The notes under the pieces: generated by a model
Told to the model about the DNA's origin: nothing
What the model saw: the letters and a program-made list of their open reading frames with translations, nothing else
Databases searched by the model: none
Program-made: the position numbers and the translations under genes
NCBI GenBank assembly: GCA_964427155.1
Contig: CAYRSC010000015.1
Span: 1 to 64,000 of the forward strand
DNA: 64,000 nt
Direction: 5' to 3'
DNA from: Desulfothermus sp964427155
GTDB taxonomy: Bacteria; Desulfobacterota; Desulfovibrionia; Desulfovibrionales; Desulfothermaceae
Shown: positions 25,547 to 34,702 of the stretch, piece after piece
How positions within the stretch are numbered: position 1 is the stretch's first letter
How the letters are laid out: every line of letters starts with the position of its first letter

Positions 25547-27502
25547 TTAGTCCTCCTTGAGTTCAGGAATATCCTTGAAAAATTCCAGACATTCAGGATT
25601 TCTTAGGGCGTCTTTATTCTTTACCTCTTGGTTGTGGATGATCTTTCTCACTGCGATTTCTACCTTTTTCATATTAAGGGTATAGGGGATATCGGGTACC
25701 TCTATTATCTTATCTGGTACATGCCTTGGAGATGCCCCATCCCTTATTGCCCTTTTTAACCTGGTCTTCAGGTCTTCATCCAGTTTATATCCAGGGTTCA
25801 TCTTTACAAACAGGATCACCCTCACGTCATTTTTCCAGTCCTGACCTATCACAAGAGAATCCTCTATCTCCTCAAACTGCTCAACCTGTCTATATATCTC
25901 TGCAGTACCTATCCTTACTCCCCCTGGATTTAACGTGGCATCAGAGCGTCCATATATAATAACCCCTCCTCTGTCATTTATCTCTATAAAGTCCCCATGT
26001 CTCCATACACCGGGATATACGTCAAAGTATGCCTTATGGTATTTTTGTCCGTCAGGGTCATTCCAGAAATAGATGGGCATGGAGGGGAATGCAGCGGTAC
26101 ATACCAATTCTCCCTTCTGATTGTAAACAGGTTTTCCATTTTCATCAAAGGCATATACCTTCATACCCAGTCCTCTACATTGAAGCTCTCCAGAATAGAC
26201 TGGTCCCATGGGATTTCCCAGGGCAAAACAACCATTTAGGTCTGTACCCCCTGAGATGGAGGAGAGTTGAAGGTCCTGTTTTACTGCATCATATACATAT
26301 TCAAACCCCTCCTCTGGAAGAGGAGAACCTGTAGAAAGCACTGCCCTTAGTTTTTCCAGATTGAATTCCTCACCAGGTCTCACCTTTGCGTTTTGCAGGG
26401 CAGAGATATAACCTGCACTGGTACCAAAAACCGTAAGGCCCACCTCCTCCGCCATCTCCCACAACACCTTTGGAGTGGGGTAGAAGGGGTTTCCATCATA
26501 TAAGACAATAGTTGCACCCACTGCGAGGGAGCTTACCAGCCAGTTCCACATCATCCAGCCACAGGTGGTAAAGTAGAATATCTTGTCTTCCCTTTTGAGA
26601 TCAGTATGGAGAACCAGTTCCTTTAGGTGGTTTATAAGCACCCCCCCTGCACTCTGTACCATACACTTGGGAAGACCTGTGGTGCCAGAGGAATACATTA
26701 TATAATGGGGATGGGAAAAGGGTAGTTGCACAAACTCCATCTCTGGATCCCTCTCGCTGGACTTGAACTCTTCTAAGAGGAGACTGTTTGGAATGTTGGA
26801 TAGATCAGGCTCTTGCTCCATAAAGGGCACCACAATCACCTTTTCCACAGAATCTATCTCCTTTAACACCTCCCTTACCCTGGATAGGGAATCTATCTTT
26901 TTCCCCTTATAGCTGTATCCATCTGCAGTAAACAATACCCGAGGTTTTATCTGTCCAAATCTGTCCAGCACCCCTTTTATACCAAAGTCAGGGGAACACG
27001 AGGACCATGTGGCCCCCAGGGAGGTGGCGGCAAGCATGGCAATGATGGTCTCAGGGATGTTGGGCATATACCCAACCACCCTATCTCCCACAGATATACC
27101 CAGCTCTTTCAGGGACTTTGCCACCCTGGCAACCTCTTGATAGAGTTCCCTATACCTCAATTCCCTCCTGGGCCTGTCCTCACCATATGCAATAATTGCC
27201 ACCTCTTCATCCCGATACCTCAGGAGGTTCTCTGCAAAATTCAACCTGGCTCCCTCAAACCACTTTGCTCCAGGCATCTTATAAGGATCGTCTACCACCA
27301 TCTCATATGGTCTGGAGTGTATTATCTTTACAAAGTCCCATACCCTTGCCCAAAGCTCGGGAATATTTTCCACAGACCACTCCCACAGGGGATTATACTC
27401 TGAAAAATCTGTACCATATCTCTCATTTATCCCCATCATGAATCTATACATATTGGACCCCTTTACCCTCTCCTCAGAGGGGGTCCATAGCAATCTACCC
27501 AT
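25547..27502 (-). CDS. aacS: acetoacetyl-CoA synthetase
   Basis: 651 residues, the usual length for AacS. It begins LLWTPSEERVKGSNMYRF, has the adenylation motif MYSSGTTGLPKCMVQ (about 263-277), GGTDLNGCF and the lid region GRSDATLNPGGVRIG. It converts acetoacetate, ATP and CoA to acetoacetyl-CoA. It closes the cluster that starts with HMG-CoA lyase (whose product is acetoacetate), so its position makes metabolic sense. The XRE-cupin regulator lies just upstream. Confidence 0.93.
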   Translation of the reverse strand: MGRLLWTPSEERVKGSNMYRFMMGINERYGTDFSEYNPLWEWSVENIPELWARVWDFVKIIHSRPYEMVVDDPYKMPGAKWFEGARLNFAENLLRYRDEEVAIIAYGEDRPRRELRYRELYQEVARVAKSLKELGISVGDRVVGYMPNIPETIIAMLAATSLGATWSSCSPDFGIKGVLDRFGQIKPRVLFTADGYSYKGKKIDSLSRVREVLKEIDSVEKVIVVPFMEQEPDLSNIPNSLLLEEFKSSERDPEMEFVQLPFSHPHYIMYSSGTTGLPKCMVQSAGGVLINHLKELVLHTDLKREDKIFYFTTCGWMMWNWLVSSLAVGATIVLYDGNPFYPTPKVLWEMAEEVGLTVFGTSAGYISALQNAKVRPGEEFNLEKLRAVLSTGSPLPEEGFEYVYDAVKQDLQLSSISGGTDLNGCFALGNPMGPVYSGELQCRGLGMKVYAFDENGKPVYNQKGELVCTAAFPSMPIYFWNDPDGQKYHKAYFDVYPGVWRHGDFIEINDRGGVIIYGRSDATLNPGGVRIGTAEIYRQVEQFEEIEDSLVIGQDWKNDVRVILFVKMNPGYKLDEDLKTRLKRAIRDGASPRHVPDKIIEVPDIPYTLNMKKVEIAVRKIIHNQEVKNKDALRNPECLEFFKDIPELKED

Positions 27503-27518
27503 CTCTACCCCCTTTTAC

Positions 27519-28160
27519 TTATTTTTTGATTCCCTCAAATATAACTGCCAGGATCGTTGCTGAGTCCTTCTTTGCCGCCAACATGTGAGGATAGTTGGAG
27601 AGATAGTAAATGGAATCCCCTGGACTCAGCTCAAACCTATGGTCACCTATCTTTGCAATGACCTCTCCCTCCAGGACAAAGATAAACTCCTCTCCATCGT
27701 GAATAGAGGTCTCTTCATCTGGATTTTCCCGAAGATGAACAATAAGGGGTTCCATGTGCCTTCCCTTTACATCCGGGGCAAGGCTCATATAACTGTATAG
27801 CTCTCTCTGTCCCTTGGGGGAGGTGGAGCGGGATATCCTTTTTCGTTTCTCTTTCGTAATAAGACAATAGGGCCTATCTGATTCCTCTCCCAGAAATTCT
27901 CCCAGTCCTCTATCCAGGACCTTGGATAGCTTGATGATAGTCCCCAGCTGAGGCTGTATCTCTCCCTTTTCAATCTTTTCAAGGAGTTCTTTCTCATATC
28001 CCGTGGAAGAGGCCAGCTCCTCCAGGGTAAGCCCCTTTTCTTCCCGGATTTCTTTAATCTTCTTTCCAATATCTATAATCTCTGCCTCTTCCCTTTCCTC
28101 AATACTGCCAGTGAGTGACTCAAAATAGTCAACATTTATGTATCTTTTTTCCTCTGTCAT
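27519..28160 (-). CDS. XRE-cupin transcriptional regulator
   Basis: 213 residues from the ATG at 28160, which has GGAAGGAG upstream; a longer in-frame start at 28226 runs into the preceding gene and is less likely. An XRE helix-turn-helix at about residues 30-85 (LTLEELASSTGYEKELLEKIE) is followed by a cupin domain at about 135-210 (HDGEEFIFVLEGEV, SPGDSIYYLSNYPH). The cupin probably senses a small metabolite of this acyl-CoA cluster. It lies between the lyase-type gene and aacS. Confidence 0.9.
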   Translation of the reverse strand: MTEEKRYINVDYFESLTGSIEEREEAEIIDIGKKIKEIREEKGLTLEELASSTGYEKELLEKIEKGEIQPQLGTIIKLSKVLDRGLGEFLGEESDRPYCLITKEKRKRISRSTSPKGQRELYSYMSLAPDVKGRHMEPLIVHLRENPDEETSIHDGEEFIFVLEGEVIAKIGDHRFELSPGDSIYYLSNYPHMLAAKKDSATILAVIFEGIKK

Positions 28161-28180
28161 GGCGTCTCCTTCCACTGTCT

Positions 28181-29356
28181 TTATGGATTTAGGATATGCG
28201 CGGGAACTGTGGGTTCCCTGTCCCATCCTTCTGGGATCTTCTGACCTTCTTTTTCTCCAAGTTTTTCCTTTAACTTGGCAAGACCAGGTCTTGCAAACTC
28301 TGGATGTCCTTCCTTTTCTGTTCTACCATTTACCACCGCCTCAGAACGCAGACGTCTCTTTAGGGTCTTTTCCATCATTCTCCCAAGCCACAGGACCCTG
28401 TCCACATCGTATCCGTGTTCAATACCCATCTCATCCACCTGTACCAGGAGGTCCTCAAGACATATAAGTCCCACATATCTCTCGTCCTTATAGTAATAAT
28501 CCCCGGTGCCAGGCACAGGTCTGTCATCCAGAAAGTTGGCTGGCTGGCCCCCAGTGCCACCAAGGGTTGCCTCAAAATGGGTAATTCCTGCCTGAAGGGC
28601 CGCCAGGACCGAAGCAGAACCAACCCTCTTTGTCTCGTGGAAATGGGCAATGTGTACATCGGGGTTGGGGATCTCGTCCAATATCATGGAGAAATACCTG
28701 TACACCTCCGGGGCAGAAGCGCTTCCATCGTGATCCGCATGTTCCACGTCATGGGCCCCTATCTCAAACCAGCGCTTGGTAAACTCAACTGCCTCCTTGA
28801 GTTCTGTGGCACCACTTATGGGGCTCCCCCAGATAGTACTTACTGTTCCACACATTACAATTCCCACATCAGAACACTTTTTTATACACCTCTCTGCCTC
28901 CTTCCAATACTCAGGGAGAGTGGTGCCTGAATTTGCATAATGGTGTTGCTCGTCTGTGGAGACCATCATAAGAACCCTATCTGGTCCAATCCCTCGTTTT
29001 TTAAGCTCTATTGCCCTGTCCACTGCCTTTTCTCTGATGGTGACACAGGTAAAAGTAATATCCTTAGGGTCTATTCCCCTCTTGGCGCACCTCTTTTTAA
29101 ACCTCTCCCCCCTGAAATAGGCCAATACCTCTTCTGCATCCCGAAACTGGGGCATAATATAGGGATTGCCCAGGTTGGTAAGTTCAATATGTCTGCATCC
29201 AGCAAAGATAAGCTGCTCTGCATAGTATATCTTGGCCTCGGTGGAGATATATTGCTCTTCGTGTTGAAATCCATCCCTTATGGTGATGTCGCCAATCACC
29301 ACCTTCTTGGGCATCCTGGGGAATATCTTCCACAGATCGTATTCTGACCTAGACAT
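28181..29356 (-). CDS. HMG-CoA lyase-like/pyruvate carboxyltransferase-family protein
   Basis: 391 residues of the DRE-TIM metallolyase superfamily, with the motif GDITIRDGFQHEEQ (about 22-35), EHADHDGSAS and HIAHFHETKR metal-site segments. Relatives include HMG-CoA lyase, isopropylmalate synthase and carboxyltransferase domains. It is larger than, and distinct from, the HMG-CoA lyase at 34703. It follows the carboxyltransferase gene by 15 bases. The exact substrate is unknown to me; a role on a branched hydroxyacyl-CoA in the same pathway is inference. Confidence 0.78.
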   Translation of the reverse strand: MSRSEYDLWKIFPRMPKKVVIGDITIRDGFQHEEQYISTEAKIYYAEQLIFAGCRHIELTNLGNPYIMPQFRDAEEVLAYFRGERFKKRCAKRGIDPKDITFTCVTIREKAVDRAIELKKRGIGPDRVLMMVSTDEQHHYANSGTTLPEYWKEAERCIKKCSDVGIVMCGTVSTIWGSPISGATELKEAVEFTKRWFEIGAHDVEHADHDGSASAPEVYRYFSMILDEIPNPDVHIAHFHETKRVGSASVLAALQAGITHFEATLGGTGGQPANFLDDRPVPGTGDYYYKDERYVGLICLEDLLVQVDEMGIEHGYDVDRVLWLGRMMEKTLKRRLRSEAVVNGRTEKEGHPEFARPGLAKLKEKLGEKEGQKIPEGWDREPTVPAHILNP

Positions 29357-29371
29357 GGTACCTCCCTCTTT

Positions 29372-30970
29372 TTAAAATCTAAAGTTTCCAAAAGATGGCT
29401 CTCCAATAGGCCTTAGGAGACTTACCTCAAAGGCCATTGCCAGCCATTTTCTTATCTCTGCAAACTTCAGGACCCTATCGTTTAAGAGCCTTGCTCCACA
29501 ATAAAAGGGATGGGCCTCTCCGTCATATTTTTCTATCATCTTTTTTTGAAAGGCGGCCTCCTCCTCTGCAGTCATGGGCCTTCCCTTGATCTGCCTCTTT
29601 CTCTTTTCTATGGACAACAAGACCCCAGCGGCACTCTTGCCGCTCATCACAGAGGTACGGGCCCTCATGGTGGCAAAGAGGAAGTGAGGTCTATAGGCCC
29701 TCCCGCACATCCCATAATTTGCCGCACCATGGTCTGGACCTATTACTAACTGGATCCTGGGGACCTGAGCACATGATACAGCCCGCACCATGTCAGCCCC
29801 ATACTTTCCAATGCCCATATGTTCTGCTTCAGAGCCCACCATATATCCTGGGGAATTTTGGATAAAAAGCAGGGGGACCTTCTCCTGGGAACACCTTACT
29901 ATCCACTCTGTGGCCTTTTTTGCGGCCTCCACAAAGATTATCCCCACACCATTGGAAGAGATAACCCCAACAGGGATCCCCTTTATTCGTATCTTCCCTG
30001 TGATAATGTTTTCTCCACGTCCCGGGGCAAACCTCCTTTTGTATTCTATAAATTCACTATCATCTGCAATAGCCCTTATAAAGGCCCTGGCATCTATACC
30101 CCTGCTCACCTGAGCTGGGAGTATCTCATATATCTCTTCCACAGGTACCCTTGGCGGCCTTTCAGGAAAACGGTGGGAGTAAAGTTTTTGAGGAGGTTCC
30201 AGGGAGAGGATCTCCCTGACCTTTAAGATACCCTCCTCTTGGGTCTTGCAAAAATAATCCGCTCCACCAGATATCCTGGTGTGTACATCCGCCCCACCTA
30301 AATCCTCTGCAGTTATCTCTTCCCCAGTGGCCATCTTCACCAGGGGAGGACCTCCCAGAAAGGAATAGGCAAGTCTTTCCACCATTACTGCCTGACACGC
30401 CATAAATACAATATATGCCCCACCCGCGGTATTGCCCCCTGTGCTCATGGTTATCTGTTTAAGTCCCATGGCAGACATACGGGCCATGTTGTAGAACATG
30501 GCACCAAAGTGGTCCTCTCCAGGAAAGACATCCGCCTGCATAGGCAGATATGCCCCCCCGGAGTCTGCAATATATACACAGTTGAGGCCACATCTTTCAG
30601 CAATGGCCTGGGCCCGGAGGTGTTTCTTTAGGGTAATGGGAAAGTATGTCCCTGCCTTTACCCGGGAGTCATTGGCAATTATCATAGTCCAATTGCCGTG
30701 TATCTTCCCTATCCCAGTGACTATCCCTGCACAGGGCACATCTTTTACATCTGGATAGTTCATCCCAAAACCTGCTATCCTGCTCAGTTCAAAAAACTCA
30801 GTGCCGGGATCTATGAGGAGATTAATGAGCTCCCGTACAGGCCTCTTACCCTGCTTTTTTAATCTCTCAACCGCCTTATCTCCCCCTGGCCACATGGCCT
30901 TTTCCACCAACTCATCCAGCTTTTTTTCCTCCTTTTGCCAGAAAATCCTGTTCTCACTCCTCTCATCCAT
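29372..30970 (-). CDS. acyl-CoA carboxylase carboxyltransferase (methylcrotonyl-CoA type)
   Basis: 532 residues with the two crotonase-like halves of a biotin-dependent carboxyltransferase beta subunit: the acyl-CoA side (ADSGGAYLPMQADVFP, about 142-157) and the carboxybiotin side (NSPGYMVGSEAEHMGIGKYGADMVRAVSCA split over about 373-402). It best fits 3-methylcrotonyl-CoA or geranyl-CoA carboxylase beta, given the leucine-type neighbours. No biotin carboxylase/carrier subunit is in the window, so it must come from elsewhere or the enzyme could work as a decarboxylase with a membrane pump. Confidence 0.88.
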   Translation of the reverse strand: MDERSENRIFWQKEEKKLDELVEKAMWPGGDKAVERLKKQGKRPVRELINLLIDPGTEFFELSRIAGFGMNYPDVKDVPCAGIVTGIGKIHGNWTMIIANDSRVKAGTYFPITLKKHLRAQAIAERCGLNCVYIADSGGAYLPMQADVFPGEDHFGAMFYNMARMSAMGLKQITMSTGGNTAGGAYIVFMACQAVMVERLAYSFLGGPPLVKMATGEEITAEDLGGADVHTRISGGADYFCKTQEEGILKVREILSLEPPQKLYSHRFPERPPRVPVEEIYEILPAQVSRGIDARAFIRAIADDSEFIEYKRRFAPGRGENIITGKIRIKGIPVGVISSNGVGIIFVEAAKKATEWIVRCSQEKVPLLFIQNSPGYMVGSEAEHMGIGKYGADMVRAVSCAQVPRIQLVIGPDHGAANYGMCGRAYRPHFLFATMRARTSVMSGKSAAGVLLSIEKRKRQIKGRPMTAEEEAAFQKKMIEKYDGEAHPFYCGARLLNDRVLKFAEIRKWLAMAFEVSLLRPIGEPSFGNFRF

Positions 30971-30981
30971 GGATATACCCT

Positions 30982-31764
30982 CTATTTGCCTTTATATTCT
31001 GGTTTCCTCTTTTCTCTAAACGCCCTGAGTCCCTCTAACCTGTCCTCTGTGGGTATGGTTATCCAATAGGCATTGGACTCTATGGCCAGCCCAGTATTTA
31101 TGTCCACCTCTATCCCTTTATTTATGGCATATTTTGCCTGCTCAATGGCAATGGGACCAGTCTCACATATCATGGATGCCATTTCCATGCATACGTCCAT
31201 GAGCCCCTCCAGAGGGCATATCTTATTTACAAGACCAATGTCCAGGGCCTCCTTTGCATCCACACGTCTTCCAGTGAATATAAGTTCCTTTGCCTTTGCC
31301 CTTCCCACTATTCTAGGGAGCCTCTGGGTGCCTCCTGCACCAGGAATAATAGCAAGCCGGGTCTCAGTGAGACCCAGCGTTGCATTCTCTGAGGCAATCC
31401 TTATATCACATGCCAGGGCAAGCTCTGTACCTCCCCCCAGGGCCACTCCATTTACCCCTGCAATCACAGGCTTGTTTAGATTTTCAATGTCAGTAAAGAG
31501 ATTCCTGATGGTATAGATGAATTGCTTTACCCTGTCTTCGGGCATGGTGGCCCGCTCTTTGAGGTCTGCTCCTGCACAAAAGGCCCTATCTCCTGCGCCC
31601 GTGATGATAACCACCCGTATATCCCGTCTGGTTCTTATCTCGTCTATCTGGGATTTTAGGGCCATGAGCAAATCAAAGTTAAAGGCATTCATTACCCTGG
31701 GCCTGTTGAGAGTAAGGATACAGACCCTGTCTCTCTCCTCCCTGAGAAGTATCTCCTCTGACAT
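30982..31764 (-). CDS. enoyl-CoA hydratase (methylglutaconyl-CoA hydratase candidate)
   Basis: 260 residues of the crotonase family: AGDRAFCAGADLKERA (about 56-71) and GVALGGGTELALACDIRIA (about 106-124) form the oxyanion hole, and Glu in ETRLAIIPGAGGTQRLPR is catalytic. It hydrates an enoyl-CoA. Lying 11 bases after the carboxyltransferase gene, it is a good candidate for 3-methylglutaconyl-CoA hydration to HMG-CoA, but crotonyl-CoA is equally possible on sequence alone. Confidence 0.9.
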   Translation of the reverse strand: MSEEILLREERDRVCILTLNRPRVMNAFNFDLLMALKSQIDEIRTRRDIRVVIITGAGDRAFCAGADLKERATMPEDRVKQFIYTIRNLFTDIENLNKPVIAGVNGVALGGGTELALACDIRIASENATLGLTETRLAIIPGAGGTQRLPRIVGRAKAKELIFTGRRVDAKEALDIGLVNKICPLEGLMDVCMEMASMICETGPIAIEQAKYAINKGIEVDINTGLAIESNAYWITIPTEDRLEGLRAFREKRKPEYKGK

Positions 31765-31788
31765 GGGAAAACCCCTTTGTTATTGGTT

Positions 31789-33474
31789 TTAAGCAGTCTC
31801 TACCCTGGCGTCCTCCTCTCTTCCTAAGAGTCTGGTTGCCTCTTCTCTGAGCTTGTATTTCTGGATCTTTCCACTTGCAGTGGTGGGATACTCATCCACA
31901 AAGAAGAAGTAGGCCGGGATCTTGTGAAAGGCTATCTTGTCCTTGCAGAATTCCTTGAGCTCTTCTTCAGTGGCCATTTCCCCTTCCTTTAACTGCACAA
32001 AGGCAACCACCTCTTCCCCATATTTTTTGCTGGGGACGCCAACCACCTGAACGTCCTTTATCTTTGGGTGTGTGTAGAGAAATTCCTCTATCTCCCTGGG
32101 ATAGATATTCTCTCCACCCCTTATTATCATATCTTTTATACGTCCTGTGATCTTGCAATAGCCATTTTCGTCCATTACTGCAAGGTCTCCAGTGTGGAGC
32201 CAGCCATCCTCGTCAATGGCGTTTTTAGTGGCCTCTTCGTTTTTATAGTATCCCTTCATTACATGATATCCCCTTGTGCACAATTCCCCCTGAACCCCTG
32301 GAGGGACCTCTTCGCCTGTATCTATGTCCACTATCTTTACCTCCACATGAGGTAGGGCCCTTCCCACTGTGGATACCCTGAGCTCTATGGGGTCGTCGGT
32401 TCTGGTCTGGGTTATCACTGGAGAGGCCTCTGTTTGACCATAGGCAATGGTGATTTCCTTTGCCCCCATGACGTTTACTACCTTTTTCATCACCTCTATG
32501 GGACAGGGGGAGCCTGCCATAATACCTGTGCGCAGGGAAGAGGTGTCATATTTCTTTTTCTCCATCTCCTCCAGCTCAGCAATAAACATGGTAGGTACTC
32601 CATGAAGGGCAGTGCATTTTAGCTGTTCCACTGTCCTGAGCACTGCATCAGGCTTAAATGCCACCACCGGACACATGGTGGCCCCGGAAACCACACACGT
32701 GAGCGTCCCTAGTACGCATCCAAAACAATGAAAGAATGGGACAGGGATACAAAGTTTGTCTGCAGGAGAGAATTTCATACACTCTGCAATGGACTTGGCG
32801 TTTCCAATAACATTGGTGTGAGTAAGCATTACCCCTTTGGGAAATCCTGTGGTCCCCGAGGTATATTGCATGTTTATTACCTCGTCTGGAGAGAGGGATG
32901 CCTGCACCTTATCCAGTTCCTCGTCAGATATCTTCTTCCCCATCTCCACTATATCCCTCCAGTTATACATCCCAGGAGGGGTCTCCTCCCCAATGAATAC
33001 TATATTTTTTAGATAAGGAAGTTTTTCATTCTCCAACTTTCCAGGCTCAGAGTGTTTCAAGGTGGGACATACGTCATTTATTACGCGGATATACTCATCC
33101 TCAGACCTTACACCTCCAATCATAAACAGGGTAGTGGTATCAGATTGTTTTAACAGATACTCCAGCTCAAAGGCCCGATAATTGGTGTTTACTGTTACCA
33201 AGACCGCACCCATTTTGGGAGAACCAAACTGCAGATAGAGCCACTCGGGGACATTGTTTGCCCATATGGCAATGTGTTCTCCCTTTTTTACCCCTAGGGC
33301 CATAAGTCCTTTTGCCACATTGCGACACACCTCATTAAATTCCTTGTAGGTGTACCTCACCTCTGGCTCCAAGTATTCCACAGCCATCTGGTCTGGCATC
33401 TGGGCTGCCACGATATCCACCAACTCTCCAATAGTGACCTTTCCAACCTCAAATTCTGGAAGCTTATAACTCAT
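31789..33474 (-). CDS. AMP-forming short/branched acyl-CoA ligase
   Basis: 561 residues with NMQYTSGTTGFPKGVML (about 205-221), AYGQTEASPVI (about 346-356), the GWLHTGDLAVMDENGYCKITG segment split around 415-435 and a C-terminal Lys in SGKIQKYKLR. It activates a free fatty or branched acid such as isovalerate to its CoA ester. It lies between the acyl-CoA dehydrogenase and hydratase in the same operon, so it probably feeds that pathway. Confidence 0.9.
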   Translation of the reverse strand: MSYKLPEFEVGKVTIGELVDIVAAQMPDQMAVEYLEPEVRYTYKEFNEVCRNVAKGLMALGVKKGEHIAIWANNVPEWLYLQFGSPKMGAVLVTVNTNYRAFELEYLLKQSDTTTLFMIGGVRSEDEYIRVINDVCPTLKHSEPGKLENEKLPYLKNIVFIGEETPPGMYNWRDIVEMGKKISDEELDKVQASLSPDEVINMQYTSGTTGFPKGVMLTHTNVIGNAKSIAECMKFSPADKLCIPVPFFHCFGCVLGTLTCVVSGATMCPVVAFKPDAVLRTVEQLKCTALHGVPTMFIAELEEMEKKKYDTSSLRTGIMAGSPCPIEVMKKVVNVMGAKEITIAYGQTEASPVITQTRTDDPIELRVSTVGRALPHVEVKIVDIDTGEEVPPGVQGELCTRGYHVMKGYYKNEEATKNAIDEDGWLHTGDLAVMDENGYCKITGRIKDMIIRGGENIYPREIEEFLYTHPKIKDVQVVGVPSKKYGEEVVAFVQLKEGEMATEEELKEFCKDKIAFHKIPAYFFFVDEYPTTASGKIQKYKLREEATRLLGREEDARVETA

Positions 33475-33531
33475 ATACTCCCCCTCCTTAAATGTTTTTT
33501 TGTTATATTCCCCATACTATCCTAAACACTA

Positions 33532-34680
33532 TTAACACCCAATATATCTGGAGATGACAATCCTCTGGACCTCAGAGGTGCCTTCCCCGATATCCAATAT
33601 CTTCTGATCCCGGTAGAACCTCTCCACATCATATTCCCTCATGAGACCATATCCCCCATGAATCTGGACCGCTTTATCCACCACCCGCCCCATGAGTTCA
33701 GAGCAATATAGTTTTGCCATAGCGGCATATTTTGCAAAAGGCCTGTTGTTATCCCTGAGCCAGCAGGCCTTGTACAATAGATTCCTGGCACATTCTATCT
33801 CTGTGGCACAGTCTGCAAGCTTAAAGGCAATGGCCTGAAATTTAGAGATTGGTTGCCCAAACTGCACACGTTGTTTTGCATACTTAAGGGCCTTCTCATA
33901 GGCGCCCTCTGCTCCCCCAAGTCCCATGGCCGCTATGGAGAGTCTCCCTCCATCAAGGGTCTGCAACATCTGTTTAAATCCATCCCCCCTTTTCCCAAGG
34001 AGGTTTTCCTCTGGAACCCTTACATTGTCAAAAAATAATTCAGCAGTATTGGATGCCCTCCACATCATCTTTCCGTGAATGGTCTTTGCTGTAAATCCCT
34101 TGGTGCCATGCTCCACCAGAAAACATGTGTACTCTGGTCTCCCATCATCTCGCTTCCCTGTTACCGCCTGGACAGTTACCCCTAGAGATATCTCTGTGGA
34201 GGCGTTGGTGATAAATATCTTGGAGCCATTTATGACCCAGTGATTTCCGTCCTTAACAGCAGTGGTCTTGGTCCCCCCAGCATCAGAGCCTGCACTTGGT
34301 TCAGTGAGACCAAATCCCCACAGGGCCTCTCCTGAGCACAACTTGGGAAGATACTTCTTTTTTTGTTCTTCAGAACCAAAATAGTATATAGGACCAATCC
34401 CCAGGGAATTGCCCGCGGCAATAGTGGCCGCATGAGAGGCGTCCACCTTTGCCAGTTCCTCCACTGCAATTATATAGGAGAGATAATCCAGCCCCTGTCC
34501 ACCATATTTTTCAGAAACAAACATCCCAAAAAGACCTATCTCTCCCATCTTTCTGGTAATCTCCACAGAAAATTCTTCCTTTTCGTCCAATTCCTGGGCC
34601 CTGGGAGCTATCTCCTTAAGGGCAAATTTCCTCACTTCCCTTTTTATCATTTCCTGCTCTTTGGTAAGATCAAAGTCCAT
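33532..34680 (-). CDS. acyl-CoA dehydrogenase (isovaleryl-CoA type candidate)
   Basis: 382 residues, the classic length. FAD and substrate segments are GFGLTEPSAGSDAGGT (about 127-142) and IHGGYGLMREYDVERFYRD (about 343-361), with a short-chain-type C-terminus DIGEGTSEVQRIVISR. Next to HMG-CoA lyase, a carboxyltransferase and a hydratase, it is the best candidate for isovaleryl-CoA dehydrogenase. The sequence alone would also allow butyryl-CoA or glutaryl-CoA type substrates. Confidence 0.9.
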   Translation of the reverse strand: MDFDLTKEQEMIKREVRKFALKEIAPRAQELDEKEEFSVEITRKMGEIGLFGMFVSEKYGGQGLDYLSYIIAVEELAKVDASHAATIAAGNSLGIGPIYYFGSEEQKKKYLPKLCSGEALWGFGLTEPSAGSDAGGTKTTAVKDGNHWVINGSKIFITNASTEISLGVTVQAVTGKRDDGRPEYTCFLVEHGTKGFTAKTIHGKMMWRASNTAELFFDNVRVPEENLLGKRGDGFKQMLQTLDGGRLSIAAMGLGGAEGAYEKALKYAKQRVQFGQPISKFQAIAFKLADCATEIECARNLLYKACWLRDNNRPFAKYAAMAKLYCSELMGRVVDKAVQIHGGYGLMREYDVERFYRDQKILDIGEGTSEVQRIVISRYIGC

Positions 34681-34702
34681 ACCCCCTCCTTAGAATTAGG
34701 TT

